64,000 nt of DNA from Asbonarchaeum sp964517675 (GCA_964517675.1 CAZFEL010000005.1:12244-76243); one strand, 5' to 3'. Positions 16,919 to 26,178 are shown, counted from the first letter of the stretch. Numbers and translations: made by a program. The notes: generated by a model not told the origin, from the letters alone.

Positions 16919-17200
16919 ATGGTCGAGAACGAGACACTCGAACAGGTCGCGGCCAACGCCCGGCTCGACCTGACCGAGGAAGAGAAAGAACGGTTCCGGC
17001 AGGACCTCGAGGACATCCTCGATGCCTTCGAGTCACTCGATGATATCGATACCGACGGGGTCGAACCCGCCTTCCACCCGATCGAGCTCCAGGACAGGGA
17101 ACGGGAGGACCGTGAGGAGGACTGCCTCGACCAGGCACGTGCACTCGAGAACACGGAAAACAGCGAGGACGGATACTTCAAGGGGCCGCGGGCGACATGA
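16919..17200 (+). CDS. gatC: Asp/Glu-tRNA amidotransferase subunit C
   Basis: 93 residues from MVENETLEQVAANARLDLT. The helical N-terminus and the DTDGVEPAFHP loop are those of GatC, the small subunit that clamps GatA to GatB. The ATG at 16919 was chosen over an upstream GTG because the family starts here; CTTAAAA at 16888 serves as TATA box. It overlaps gatA by ATGA, so the pair is translationally coupled. gatB lies about 5 kb downstream in the same orientation. Confidence 0.93.
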   Translation: MVENETLEQVAANARLDLTEEEKERFRQDLEDILDAFESLDDIDTDGVEPAFHPIELQDREREDREEDCLDQARALENTENSEDGYFKGPRAT

Positions 17201-18600
17201 GACGGACCACCGCGACCGACCAGATCGAGGGCGATACAAGCGTCTCGATGGACGACGTCCGGCAGCGGATCGAGGAGGTCAACGAAAAGCTCGATGCCGT
17301 CCGGGCGACGGACTGGGACCGGGACGCCTCAAATGGCCGTCTCGACGGGCTCCCCATCACCGCCAAAGACAACATCTGCGTCGAGGGCATGCCAGCGACG
17401 GCAGGCTCGAAGATACTCGAACCGTACGAGCCACCGTTCACCGCCACCGCCGCACAGCGGCTCGAGGACGAGGGCGGCCGGGTGATCGCGAAGACCAACC
17501 AGGACGAGTTCGGCTTCGGCACCTTCTCGATGAACTCCGCCTACGAGATACCCAAGAACCCACACGACACCGACAGAGTGACCGGGGGGTCCTCCGGCGG
17601 GGCAGCAGCACTGACAGCCGCACTCGACCGGCCCCACCTCGCCCTGGGCCAGTCCACCGGCGGGTCGATCTCCTGTCCAGCCGCGTTCTGCGGAGTCGTC
17701 GGCCTGACACCGACCTACGGCCGGGTCTCACGGTACGGCCTGATCGATTACGCCAACTCCATGGACAAGATCGGGCCGATCGCACGGTCCGTCGAGGACG
17801 CGGCCCACGGCCTCGAGATCATCGCCGGCGAGGATCCTGACGATTTCACCACCGCGGGCCGCGATGTCCCAGCATACAGCAACCTCCAGGGACGTCTCGA
17901 TGGCACCACGATCGGGGTCCCGACACAGTACATGAACTACGAAGGCGTCGATGAGCGGGTCCGGGAGGAGGTCTGGTCCTCGATCAAGCGGATGGAGGAC
18001 CTCGGTGCGGAGGTCAAAGAGATATCCCTGCCGAAGATCGCCAAGAACTACGCATTGCCCGCATACTACATCACCGCCGTCGCGGAGGCCTCGACCAACC
18101 TGGCCCGGTACGCCGGGATGCGGTACGGTCTCGAGGGCAACCCCGAACGACAGAACTACGATGCGTACTTCTCAGGGATACGAAGTAAGGGGTTCGGCGA
18201 GGAGACCAAACGGCGCATCCTGCTCGGTACCTTCGCCCGCCAGGCAGGCTACCGGGACGATTACTACATGAAGGCCCTCAAGGTCCGCCGTCTCGTGATC
18301 GATGAATTCAAGCGCGGCTTCAAGGACGTCGACATGCTGGCGGCCCCCACCATGCCGATCCCGGCACCGACCCGGGACGAGGCGGACGATCTGCCACCGA
18401 CGGAGGTCTACGCGATGGACACACTGACCGTCGGCCCGAACCTCGCCGGGATGCCCCAGCTTTCATTGCCCACAGGAACCGTTGACGGCATGCCGGTCGG
18501 ACTCCATCTGATAGGGGCACAGTTCGACGAGAAAAGCCTCATCCAGGCAGGCCTGGCATACGAACAACAGGAGGGCCTGATCGATCTCCCTGATATCTAG
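17197..18600 (+). CDS. gatA: Asp/Glu-tRNA amidotransferase subunit A
   Basis: 467 residues. The amidase-signature triad is visible: Lys in PITAKDNICV, the cis-Ser in GQSTGGSIS and the nucleophile Ser in the same glycine-rich stretch, preceded by RVTGGSSGGAAA. GatA releases ammonia from glutamine for the kinase/amidation reaction of GatB. In archaea GatCAB mainly makes Asn-tRNA from Asp-tRNA. The N-terminal helix is shorter than in bacteria. The 3' end overlaps the convergent HExxH gene by 4 bp. Confidence 0.96.
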   Translation: MRRTTATDQIEGDTSVSMDDVRQRIEEVNEKLDAVRATDWDRDASNGRLDGLPITAKDNICVEGMPATAGSKILEPYEPPFTATAAQRLEDEGGRVIAKTNQDEFGFGTFSMNSAYEIPKNPHDTDRVTGGSSGGAAALTAALDRPHLALGQSTGGSISCPAAFCGVVGLTPTYGRVSRYGLIDYANSMDKIGPIARSVEDAAHGLEIIAGEDPDDFTTAGRDVPAYSNLQGRLDGTTIGVPTQYMNYEGVDERVREEVWSSIKRMEDLGAEVKEISLPKIAKNYALPAYYITAVAEASTNLARYAGMRYGLEGNPERQNYDAYFSGIRSKGFGEETKRRILLGTFARQAGYRDDYYMKALKVRRLVIDEFKRGFKDVDMLAAPTMPIPAPTRDEADDLPPTEVYAMDTLTVGPNLAGMPQLSLPTGTVDGMPVGLHLIGAQFDEKSLIQAGLAYEQQEGLIDLPDI

Positions 18601-19553
18601 AGATCGAGCCGCTCGCGCATCTCAGCCTCAATCATCTCCCCGCCCTTGTTCTTCCGGACGACCCCGGTGAGGTATGCCTCCTGCCCCTGCCGGTCCTCGA
18701 TGCCCTCTGCCTCGAGGTACTTGATGTGGGGCATGACCTCCTCGTCCGGGCCGAACAGGTCGACGTTGCGGACTTCCCGCTCGGGATCGAAGGGGTCGGC
18801 CGGCTCGTAGGTGTAGGTCTTGAGTTCCTCATCGAGGGCACGACGGAGGTACTGCTCTGCCTCAGGATGGTCCTGCTCTGCCGCCCGCTCGAGGAGACCT
18901 TCGACCGTCTCGCCCTCTGCCTGCATCATGGTGCCGTAACCGTGGTGGTCTTCGTGGTCGGGACCGACCCGCTCGAGGTCCACCCCGGTCTCCTCGAGGG
19001 CCTCGTTGTAGGACGCCACGCCTTCGTCCATCTTGTCCTCGAACTGCTTCTTGTGGACGAGCTCGTGGACCATCATGCCGAATATCGCCGGCTTGTACTC
19101 TATCCGGGGCTCTCGTTCCCCGATCCGGACGACATCGTTGTGCCAGTCGTATGATCCGGTCGCATGGTCGAACCGGAGCTCGACATCCCGGGGCTCCTCG
19201 ACCGCCTTGCCCTCATCCGTGAGATACGCGGCCGCCGCCCTCGCGACACCGCGGAGGACCTCCTCCTTGTAGACCGAGGAAATCTCATCCGACCAGACGG
19301 CCTCCGAGCGGACATCCCGAAACGTCTCGGCGGCCTCATCGGGCCGGTCCTCGCGGTAATGCTTGATGGCGTCCTGCCCGGCCTCCTGGACAGCATCCTC
19401 GAGACTGACAGGATCGTCGTATCCCTCCATCTCCGCGAGGGTCTCCTCCCGCATGTACTCGCGGAAGGACGCCGTGTCCCCGGCAAGGAAGCGGCTGTAC
19501 GTATCGACCTCCTCCTCGATAAGGTCCACGGTGCCGTCCGGGTGAGCTTTCAT
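18597..19553 (-). CDS. HExxH-motif protein, putative zinc metallopeptidase
   Basis: 318 residues from MKAHPDGTVDLIEEEV; upstream in-frame codons lie in the promoter. HELVH at residues 163-167, in IFGMMVHELVHKKQFEDK, matches the zincin zinc-binding pattern. A Glu in DEGVASYNEALEE about 15 residues later could be the third ligand. There is no signal peptide or membrane span, so it would act in the cytoplasm. I recognise no known peptidase family. TTTATAAG lies about 30 bases before ATG. It is divergent from a second, unrelated HExxH protein. Confidence 0.6.
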   Translation of the reverse strand: MKAHPDGTVDLIEEEVDTYSRFLAGDTASFREYMREETLAEMEGYDDPVSLEDAVQEAGQDAIKHYREDRPDEAAETFRDVRSEAVWSDEISSVYKEEVLRGVARAAAAYLTDEGKAVEEPRDVELRFDHATGSYDWHNDVVRIGEREPRIEYKPAIFGMMVHELVHKKQFEDKMDEGVASYNEALEETGVDLERVGPDHEDHHGYGTMMQAEGETVEGLLERAAEQDHPEAEQYLRRALDEELKTYTYEPADPFDPEREVRNVDLFGPDEEVMPHIKYLEAEGIEDRQGQEAYLTGVVRKNKGGEMIEAEMRERLDL

Positions 19554-19699
19554 TGTACAAGCATATACCCGTTCTTTTCTTATAAATGTATCTATTATGG
19601 GGTAAAAAATTAACATCTGTTATCCACGCGGGCTCTCGCATTAACGTCGCGCCGGGCCAAGAGGAAGCCTTATAAGTAGTGACTTCGCAGTAACAACCG
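19554..19699. promoter_or_regulatory. Divergent promoters of the two HExxH genes
   Basis: 146 bp. TTTATAAG near 19583-19590 (minus) serves the gene at 19553; CTTATAAGTAG near 19669-19678 (plus) serves the gene at 19700. The two TATA boxes are almost the same sequence in mirror orientation. Between them are GGGTAAAAAATTAACATC and a GC-rich stretch. Confidence 0.55.
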
Positions 19700-21325
19700 A
19701 TGTCCGGTGACAACCACGACCCGCTACAGGAGGTCCACGAGACACTCACCACGATGGGTGTAGACGCCCCCATGCCGCCGGAGGACGACATCAGGTACGA
19801 CGATGATACAGGCGACAGCGGGGACGCCGGGTACTCCGAGGCCACCGACAGCCTCCATCTCGATGAGGACGGTACCGCGACCACCGCGGGCCACGAACTG
19901 CTGCATTACGCCCAGGCGGTGTACGGGGTCGGCCGGCCGCGACCGGACCACGGCCGCAGCGTCCAGGCGCTCAGACAGACCGCGGACAACCTCGAGGACG
20001 AGCTGGGCGAAGATATCCTTGAGAGCATGCTCCCGTACGGGGACGTGCTCAACGATACAGATGCCAAGATCGCCGCGATCATGTATGCCTCGGACGAGGA
20101 TTTCGCCGAGACCTACGAGGAGACCGTCGGAAGCGGCGGTGACGCGAACGATTTCCTCGATGCCGTCCAGCAGGATACAGCCGCATACGAAAACAGGATG
20201 GACGCCGTGCTCGGACCTATCGGCAGGCGCGTCCAGCAGCTCGATCAGCTGCCACTGGACACCGAGGGAGAGACGGATGCGTTCTTCTACTCCCTGTGGG
20301 ACACCAGCCAGGATGATGGACCCGTGACCGGGGAGGACATGTTCGATCAGATATACAGCGGCTGGGATGAGGACGAAGCCATCAGCCTCGCGGAGGCCCT
20401 CCAGGGCCGGGACGACGGCACAGCCGTCCTCGATGCGGTCGAGGCACGGATACAGGAATACGACAAGCGTCGCGAGGACGGCATGGCTCCCGAGGAGGCG
20501 GCCGGTTCGATCATCCAGGAGGGCCTCGAGCGGTTCGAGCTGACAGGCAGGGAACTCGGGCTCCGTGGAGAACAACGGGAGTACGTCGCCGGCATCGAGA
20601 AGCGTGATTACACCGGCTTCGAGTCAGGTGACGAGCTCGTCGACCTGCTCGAGAAGGGTGACGCATTCCGGCAGGCACTCGACGATGTCCAGTCAGCGTT
20701 CAACGGGTTCGAATCGGCATACAGGAGCCTCCATCGCGACCAGGCGGAGCAGGACATCGACGGGGAAGATAAGTCCCACAAGATAGAACAGGACCGCCAG
20801 GACATGGAGATCATGCGAGAACGGATACACGATACCGTCGAGGAGGTCCGGGAGATCTCCGGGCTGCCTGGAGAGGACGCCTTCGTCGATGCCATCGAGA
20901 CCCTCGTGACCTCCTACGTCGCCGTCCTCGATGAGCACGAGCACACCCGGGAGGACCTCGATACGGGGTACCTCGAGACCGGGGAGGGACGGGAGCTGAT
21001 CACCCGGCTGCGGACCGCCGGCGATGATGACCTCGCGAACGCCCCTGTCTCGAACCCGATCTCGTCCTACATCACCGAGGACCTCGCCGAGGACGATGAC
21101 CGCTTCGAGCTCAAGCTCGGGGACGAGGGCGCGATGGAGCATCTCTCGCGCCTGTTCGCGGGTGACAAGCTGGACGAGATCCTGGCGGACAACGGGCTCC
21201 CTGAGGAGGAGACAGAACGGATAGAACTCGACCGGCGGGTCGAGGACAGCGATATGCCGCCGGGCTATGTCAGGTGGCTCCACGACAACGAGCCCGGCGA
21301 CCCGGACGGGAAGATGTTCCAGTGA
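19700..21325 (+). CDS. Large acidic HExxH-motif protein of unknown function
   Basis: 541 residues. HELLH at 65-69 lies in ATTAGHELLHYAQAVYG, preceded by SLHLDEDGTA, the strand-then-helix layout of zincin active sites. The rest is long, acidic and mostly helical, with repeated short helices (for example EDFAETYEETVGSGGDAND, QALDDVQSAFNGFESAYRS). No export signal. A third zinc ligand is not obvious. It is divergent from another HExxH gene whose remaining sequence is not similar. Function unknown; an intracellular protease or a metal-dependent effector are both possible. Confidence 0.6.
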   Translation: MSGDNHDPLQEVHETLTTMGVDAPMPPEDDIRYDDDTGDSGDAGYSEATDSLHLDEDGTATTAGHELLHYAQAVYGVGRPRPDHGRSVQALRQTADNLEDELGEDILESMLPYGDVLNDTDAKIAAIMYASDEDFAETYEETVGSGGDANDFLDAVQQDTAAYENRMDAVLGPIGRRVQQLDQLPLDTEGETDAFFYSLWDTSQDDGPVTGEDMFDQIYSGWDEDEAISLAEALQGRDDGTAVLDAVEARIQEYDKRREDGMAPEEAAGSIIQEGLERFELTGRELGLRGEQREYVAGIEKRDYTGFESGDELVDLLEKGDAFRQALDDVQSAFNGFESAYRSLHRDQAEQDIDGEDKSHKIEQDRQDMEIMRERIHDTVEEVREISGLPGEDAFVDAIETLVTSYVAVLDEHEHTREDLDTGYLETGEGRELITRLRTAGDDDLANAPVSNPISSYITEDLAEDDDRFELKLGDEGAMEHLSRLFAGDKLDEILADNGLPEEETERIELDRRVEDSDMPPGYVRWLHDNEPGDPDGKMFQ

Positions 21326-22099
21326 TCAGCCCTCCCGCCGGTTCGCCAGCCGGTCCCACAGCCACGTCGGGAGCAGGACCTTCAGCTTCGGACCAAGCCA
21401 CGCTTCGGGCGTGATCGTGTAACGCGGTGAGGGACTGTCCGTCTCGACGGCCTTGATCAGTGTCTGCGCGGCCTTCTCAGGAGCGATCCCGCCGACGTCC
21501 TGATCGAGTTTCCCGCGGTACCGGTCCGCGTACCGCGATCCCGGCAGGTACCGCTTCAGGTTCATCGCCCCGGCCTCGTTGAACCCCGTCCTGACCGCAC
21601 CCGGCTCGATGATCACGACATCGACCGGCTCATCCATCAGCTCCATCCGCAGGGCATCGCTCGCCGCCTCGACGGCGTGTTTGGATGCGGCATAGGCCCC
21701 CCAGAACGGGCCGACGATCCTCCCTGCGACGGAGGAGACGTTGATGATCCGGCCGTCATTGTCCCGCACCGATGGCAGGGCGGCCTTCGTCACCGCGAGG
21801 AGGCCGAACAGGTTGGTCTCGAAGTGCTTTTCTACATCCTCAACGGACATGTCCTCGATGGCACCGAGAGCCTGGTGGCCGGCACAGTTGATCAGGACCT
21901 CGATGTCCTCGTCCGCAAGGACCTCCTGTACTCTGTCCTGGTCGTAGACATCGCCCTGATAGGTCCGCACTTCCTCGGGCAGGTCCTCGAGGTACTCCTG
22001 TTCGATATCGAGGACGGTCACGTCATGACCCCGCTCGAGCAGACCCTCGGCGGTCGCTTTTCCGATCCCGTGGCCGCCACCGGTGATGAACACGTGCAT
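21326..22099 (-). CDS. Short-chain dehydrogenase/reductase
   Basis: 257 residues. Classical SDR pattern: TGGGHGIG dinucleotide loop, NCAGH, catalytic Ser in INVSSVAGR, and YAASK with catalytic Tyr and Lys. LDIEQEYLE after the second strand has an Asp at the position that favours NAD(H). The C-terminal tail with AWLGPKLKVLLPTWLWDRL resembles membrane-associated SDRs acting on lipids or retinoids. The stop codon abuts the end of the preceding convergent gene. Substrate unknown. Confidence 0.9.
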   Translation of the reverse strand: MHVFITGGGHGIGKATAEGLLERGHDVTVLDIEQEYLEDLPEEVRTYQGDVYDQDRVQEVLADEDIEVLINCAGHQALGAIEDMSVEDVEKHFETNLFGLLAVTKAALPSVRDNDGRIINVSSVAGRIVGPFWGAYAASKHAVEAASDALRMELMDEPVDVVIIEPGAVRTGFNEAGAMNLKRYLPGSRYADRYRGKLDQDVGGIAPEKAAQTLIKAVETDSPSPRYTITPEAWLGPKLKVLLPTWLWDRLANRREG

Positions 22100-22181
22100 A
22101 TCCTGTAGTTGTGAGCAGGTGCTGAAAAAGCGACGGGCCGAGACAGATTTTTAACCCTTCCCGGGAAGTCTGGACTGACCC

Positions 22182-23594
22182 ATGGGCGATGGCGTGACGA
22201 TCGGACTGGAGACCCACGTGCAGCTCGATACCGACACGAAGCTGTTCTGTGGGTGCTCGGCGGATCTCGGCGATGACCCGAACACCCACACCTGCGAGAT
22301 CTGTCTGGGCATGCCGGGGTCGAAGCCACGCACCAACCGGCGGGTTATCGAGTACGCGGCCAAGGCAGCGATGGCGCTGAACTGCCCGATCAACGACGAG
22401 GTCCGGTTCTCCCGGAAGACATATTTTTACCCGGACATGGCGAAGAACTTCCAGATAACCCAGTACGAGATCCCGATCGGCGGTCGAGGCCAGGTCCGGA
22501 CCCGGCTCCGCGGACAGGAGAAAGAGATCGGTATCAAGCGCGTCCACATCGAGGAAGATCCCGCACGGATCGTCCACAAAGGCGGGGACATCGCCTCCTC
22601 GGACTACACCCTTATCGATTACAACCGGGCCGGGATGCCCCTGATCGAGGTCGTCACCGAGCCTGACTTCAACTCCCCGGAGGAGGCACGGGCCTTCCTC
22701 CAGAAACTGACCCAGATCCTTGAGTACCTCGGCGTCTATGATCCGGCCTCCGATCTCTCGATCAAGTCCGACGCCAACATCTCGATCGACGGCGGGGAGC
22801 GAGTGGAGGTCAAAAACATCACCGGCACCAAAGGCATCGAGCAGGCCCTGAAGTACGAGATCACCCGGCAGCGGAACCTCAAAAAGCGAGGACAGGACAT
22901 CGAGCGCGAGACCCGCTCATACAGCTCCTCCCAGGAGATCACGACATCCCTGCGACAGAAGGAGATGGAAGAGGAGTACGGCTATATCTTCGAGCCAGAC
23001 CTGACGAAGATCAGCGTCGATGCGGACCAGAAAGACGAGATACGCGAGACGATCCCCGAGCTGCCGGACGAGAAGTTCGACCGGTTCCGCAAAGAGTACG
23101 GGCTCGAGGACGAGCTCGTCGAGTCCCTGGTCACCGACCCGGAGCTGGCCGAGGCCTTCGAGGAGCTGGCCGGGGACCATGACACGGACCTGGTCGCGGC
23201 CTGGCTGACAGGCGAGCTGAAAAAGACACTGAACTACAACGGTATCGCATACTCACGATCGGGCCTCCAGACAGCCTGGCTCGATCATATCATCGGCCTC
23301 CTCGAAGACAACGAGATCAGCGACCGGAACGCAGAGATGCTGCTCCGGGAGCTTATCGAGGACCCCCGCGACCCACAGGAGGTCATCGAACAGCAGGACC
23401 TTCTCCAGGCGGAAGAGGACGAGATCAAAGAGATCGTCACGGCCGTCCTCGAGGACCACGAGGACGCGGTCCAGGACTACCGCGACGGCAAGGAGGATGC
23501 TATCAACTTCCTGGTTGGCCAGATCATGCAGGAGAGCAACGGGAAGGCGGACCCGAAGGAAGCCCGCCAGATGCTGATGGAGGAACTCGAGTGA
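22182..23594 (+). CDS. gatB: Asp/Glu-tRNA amidotransferase subunit B
   Basis: 470 residues. The catalytic cradle has IGLETHVQL, four cysteines for zinc (LFCGCSAD and HTCEICLGMPG), FYPDMAKNFQITQYE and DYNRAGMPLIEVVTEPD. The C-terminal helical and YqeY-type tail (about 300-470) ends with AVQDYRDGKEDAINFLVGQI, which contacts tRNA. It phosphorylates Asp-tRNA(Asn) or Glu-tRNA(Gln) and amidates it with ammonia from GatA. A TTTTTAACC box lies about 35 bases upstream. It overlaps the next gene by one base and shares a 49-bp identical tract with it. Confidence 0.96.
   Translation: MGDGVTIGLETHVQLDTDTKLFCGCSADLGDDPNTHTCEICLGMPGSKPRTNRRVIEYAAKAAMALNCPINDEVRFSRKTYFYPDMAKNFQITQYEIPIGGRGQVRTRLRGQEKEIGIKRVHIEEDPARIVHKGGDIASSDYTLIDYNRAGMPLIEVVTEPDFNSPEEARAFLQKLTQILEYLGVYDPASDLSIKSDANISIDGGERVEVKNITGTKGIEQALKYEITRQRNLKKRGQDIERETRSYSSSQEITTSLRQKEMEEEYGYIFEPDLTKISVDADQKDEIRETIPELPDEKFDRFRKEYGLEDELVESLVTDPELAEAFEELAGDHDTDLVAAWLTGELKKTLNYNGIAYSRSGLQTAWLDHIIGLLEDNEISDRNAEMLLRELIEDPRDPQEVIEQQDLLQAEEDEIKEIVTAVLEDHEDAVQDYRDGKEDAINFLVGQIMQESNGKADPKEARQMLMEELE
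23441..23489 (+). repeat. 49-bp tract identical to 24352-24400 (copy in gatB)
   Basis: An exact 49-base match encodes the same residues, AVLEDHEDAVQDYRDG, in the tails of gatB and of its neighbour. Flanking sequence diverges at the DNA level, which points to recent duplication or gene conversion. Confidence 0.9.
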
Positions 23595-24508
23595 TGGATG
23601 CGGATGATCTCCTCAACAGGCATGGCATCGAGTACATGTTGATCGAGCAGGACAGACCGACCCGGAAGTGCCAGGACTCCGCCGAGGAGCGAGGGGTCTC
23701 GGAGACCCAGATCGTCAAGAGCCTGATTCTCAGACACGATGGAGAATGCGTCCACTGCCTCCTCCCCGGCGACCGGGACGTAGACGAGGAGAACTTCGAC
23801 GGCGATATCGAGATGGTTTCCGATGCGGAGGTCAAAGAGCTCACCGGCTGTGAACCTGGGACCGTTCACCCGTTCGCCTCCGACTGCCGGCTCATCATCG
23901 ATGAGCATCTGATGGAAGAGGACAAGCTCTCCTTTACCGCCGGGGACCCGTACCGCGGTATCATCATCTCCCGGGACCAGTTCCTCGAGGCCGTTCAGCG
24001 AGAGTTCGAGGTCGATGACATAAGCAGCAAGGAACCGTCCGAGGCCGAGCGGTACGCCAACGAGCACGGGATCACGCCGGGCGAGGCGAAAGACCTCCTC
24101 GACCATGACGATGAAGACCTGTTCGAGGACCTGGCCTCACGGCTCGGGACAGGCGCTGCCTCCACGTACATCCGGTTCATGGAACGGGCAGAGAAAAGCG
24201 AAGACGAAACCAATGACCTGACCGCAGGGGAACTCGAGAAAGTCATCGAGGGAAGCTCATCAGAGGAACAGACACGGTCCGCCATCGTCTCGCTGCTGCA
24301 GGGAGAGGAACCTGATTTGGACGACGATATCGACCTTGACGCGACCATCGAGGCCGTCCTCGAGGACCACGAGGACGCGGTCCAGGACTACCGCGACGGC
24401 GAGGACAGTGCCCTCAATCATCTGATCGGGCAGGTCATGAGAGCAAGCAGTGGGAGGGCAGACCCTGAAGAGGCACGGGAACGGCTCCTCGAGGAGATGC
24501 CGTCATGA
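23594..24508 (+). CDS. YbaK/ProX-type aminoacyl-tRNA deacylase fused to GatB tail domain
   Basis: 304 residues; ATG overlaps the gatB stop (TGATG). Residues 1-150 are a YbaK/EbsC/ProRS-INS editing domain: ETQIVKSLILRHDGECV with the conserved Lys, VKELTGCEPGTVHPFA with the G-x-x-PF loop, and RLIIDEHL. Residues about 155-304 match the GatB helical linker plus YqeY tail (YANEHGITPGEAKDLL, then EDAVQDYRDGEDSALNH and LIGQVMRASSGRADP). The editing domain thus replaces the GatB catalytic cradle. It would hydrolyse mischarged tRNA in trans, with the tail probably recruiting tRNA. I do not know a described fusion of this kind. Confidence 0.82.
   Translation: MDADDLLNRHGIEYMLIEQDRPTRKCQDSAEERGVSETQIVKSLILRHDGECVHCLLPGDRDVDEENFDGDIEMVSDAEVKELTGCEPGTVHPFASDCRLIIDEHLMEEDKLSFTAGDPYRGIIISRDQFLEAVQREFEVDDISSKEPSEAERYANEHGITPGEAKDLLDHDDEDLFEDLASRLGTGAASTYIRFMERAEKSEDETNDLTAGELEKVIEGSSSEEQTRSAIVSLLQGEEPDLDDDIDLDATIEAVLEDHEDAVQDYRDGEDSALNHLIGQVMRASSGRADPEEARERLLEEMPS
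24352..24400 (+). repeat. 49-bp tract identical to 23441-23489 (copy in deacylase fusion)
   Basis: Second copy of the exact tract; the bases on either side differ from the gatB copy (A versus C before it, G versus A after it). Confidence 0.9.
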
Positions 24509-25513
24509 GACGAAGCTCTTGATGTGATCGCGTATCTCTCTCAGTTCTTTCCGCGTCAGGACCCCACCGACCGCTGTCGGGATCCAGAACGACATGACCC
24601 TGAACAGCAACACCACCGCCGCTGCCTCCTCGATACCGACACCGACCCCGCGGTAGGAAGCCGCCATCGTCGCCTCGAAGGCCCCGACCCCACCAGGCAG
24701 CATGCTCGCGGCACCGATCCATGTCGCGGTGATGAATCCGATAACGACCGATCCAAGGGCTATCTCGGTCTCAAGGGACAGGAACAGCACATAGACCGTG
24801 ACCGCCATGATCACCATCCCCAGGAGGTTACAGAAGACCGGGAACGCGAGCTTCGACCTGTGATTCCTGGCATACCGGACGCCATCCGCGATCTCATCAG
24901 CTATCCGACGCATCCGAGGCCCCGCCGGCCGGACCAGCCGTCCGAACAGCGATTCCAGCCGCCGGACCAGCTGGCGGAGCCGATCGATCTCGGAGACCAG
25001 ATAGCCCGTGTACACGATACCAGCAACAACGACCGCAGTCAGGATCCCCGGGACGATGAGGGAACGGCGCGTGACCTCCCCCTGGACGAACAGGATGAAC
25101 CCGAAGACGACGATGATCAGGGTGGAGACCGCATTAGCGACGTTTTTCAGGATGAGAGTGCGCTTCGAGACCTTCGAATCGACCCCTTCCCTGCGGAAGT
25201 GATAATCGAGGACCGCGAGCCCACTGACACCCATGCTGGGGATCGTGTTCCCGACGAACTGGGATTTCAGGGTCGCACCGACAAGTCCATGGAACCCCAT
25301 CGAGTACCCGAACGTGCCTAACAGGACCTGATAGACGTAGGCATTGATCACGATCCCCGCCACGACGAGGAAGGCAGCAAGCACGAGAAAGCCAGGACGA
25401 GCATCGAAGACAATGGCGAGGACCCGCTCCAACGGGAGGAAATGATCGAGTGCGACCAGCGCGATCAGTGTCAGGGCCACCAGGATGCCGAAGTTCTTCA
25501 GTCTGGCCTTCAT
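24503..25513 (-). CDS. UPF0104/LPG-synthase-type integral membrane protein
   Basis: 336 residues with about eight transmembrane spans. The pattern LKSQFVGNTIPSMGVSGLA and later ATWIGAASMLPGGVGAFEATM is diagnostic of the UPF0104 family (lysylphosphatidylglycerol-synthase transmembrane region, AglD C-terminus). Archaeal members act in lipid or glycan transfer across the membrane; the substrate is not identifiable. It overlaps the upstream HAD gene by ATGA and is co-transcribed with it. The 3' end overlaps the deacylase fusion by 6 bp. Confidence 0.88.
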   Translation of the reverse strand: MKARLKNFGILVALTLIALVALDHFLPLERVLAIVFDARPGFLVLAAFLVVAGIVINAYVYQVLLGTFGYSMGFHGLVGATLKSQFVGNTIPSMGVSGLAVLDYHFRREGVDSKVSKRTLILKNVANAVSTLIIVVFGFILFVQGEVTRRSLIVPGILTAVVVAGIVYTGYLVSEIDRLRQLVRRLESLFGRLVRPAGPRMRRIADEIADGVRYARNHRSKLAFPVFCNLLGMVIMAVTVYVLFLSLETEIALGSVVIGFITATWIGAASMLPGGVGAFEATMAASYRGVGVGIEEAAAVVLLFRVMSFWIPTAVGGVLTRKELREIRDHIKSFVS

Positions 25514-26178
25514 CGGATCACCTTACGGAGATCATGGAGCCCGGCAAGCTCGTAGGTCGGCTCGGTCCGGAGCTCATAGTCTTCCCTGTGACGGCGGCGG
25601 ATGAACGCCGAATCCAGTCCCGCCCGCTCGGCGGCCTCCACATCGACCCAGCTGTCCCCGACATAGAGGACCTCCTCTGTCCCGATATCGTCCATCGCCT
25701 TCCTGAGATAATGGGTATCCGGTTTCAGGCGACCCAGGTCGGTCCAGTCCTCGCCCCGGCCACGGACCGTCTTGAAGAGATAATCGACATCGAACCGCTG
25801 GAGGACAAAGGAGACGAACCGTTGCTGGTTGTTGCTGACCACGCCAAGATCGAAGCTGTCGTACAGCATCTCGACGGCGTTGACATCCGTGTACAGGGCC
25901 TTCTCCCCGCGTCGGATGACCTCCTTCTGGTACTCCAGTGAGCGACGCTCGCGCCTGCGCCAGAACTCCGCGACGTCGATCCCGTAGCTCTCACAGATCG
26001 CACGCTTCCGCGAGGGATCACCGAGGGATGCCAGCTCCTGGACATCCTCGCCATCCGGGTCCTGGATACCGAACCCGGCCAGCAGCGTCCGGACCTCCTC
26101 CGTGAACCTGCGGGCGGGGTCGTACTCGACCTCGAGTAACACCCCATCATGGTCGAACAGGATTGCGTCGTAGGACAT
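25510..26178 (-). CDS. HAD-superfamily phosphatase
   Basis: 222 residues from MSYDAILFDHDGVLLEVEY. The HAD motifs are DHDGV (nucleophile and acid), LGVVSNNQQRF (motif II Asn), a Lys in GRLKPDTHYLR (motif III) and YVGDSWVDVEAAERAG (motif IV). This is phosphoglycolate-phosphatase-like. CTTTTAAG lies about 25 bases upstream of the ATG, so the transcript is nearly leaderless. Coupled by a 4-bp overlap to the membrane protein gene, suggesting a joint role in lipid or sugar-phosphate metabolism (inference). Confidence 0.9.
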   Translation of the reverse strand: MSYDAILFDHDGVLLEVEYDPARRFTEEVRTLLAGFGIQDPDGEDVQELASLGDPSRKRAICESYGIDVAEFWRRRERRSLEYQKEVIRRGEKALYTDVNAVEMLYDSFDLGVVSNNQQRFVSFVLQRFDVDYLFKTVRGRGEDWTDLGRLKPDTHYLRKAMDDIGTEEVLYVGDSWVDVEAAERAGLDSAFIRRRHREDYELRTEPTYELAGLHDLRKVIR

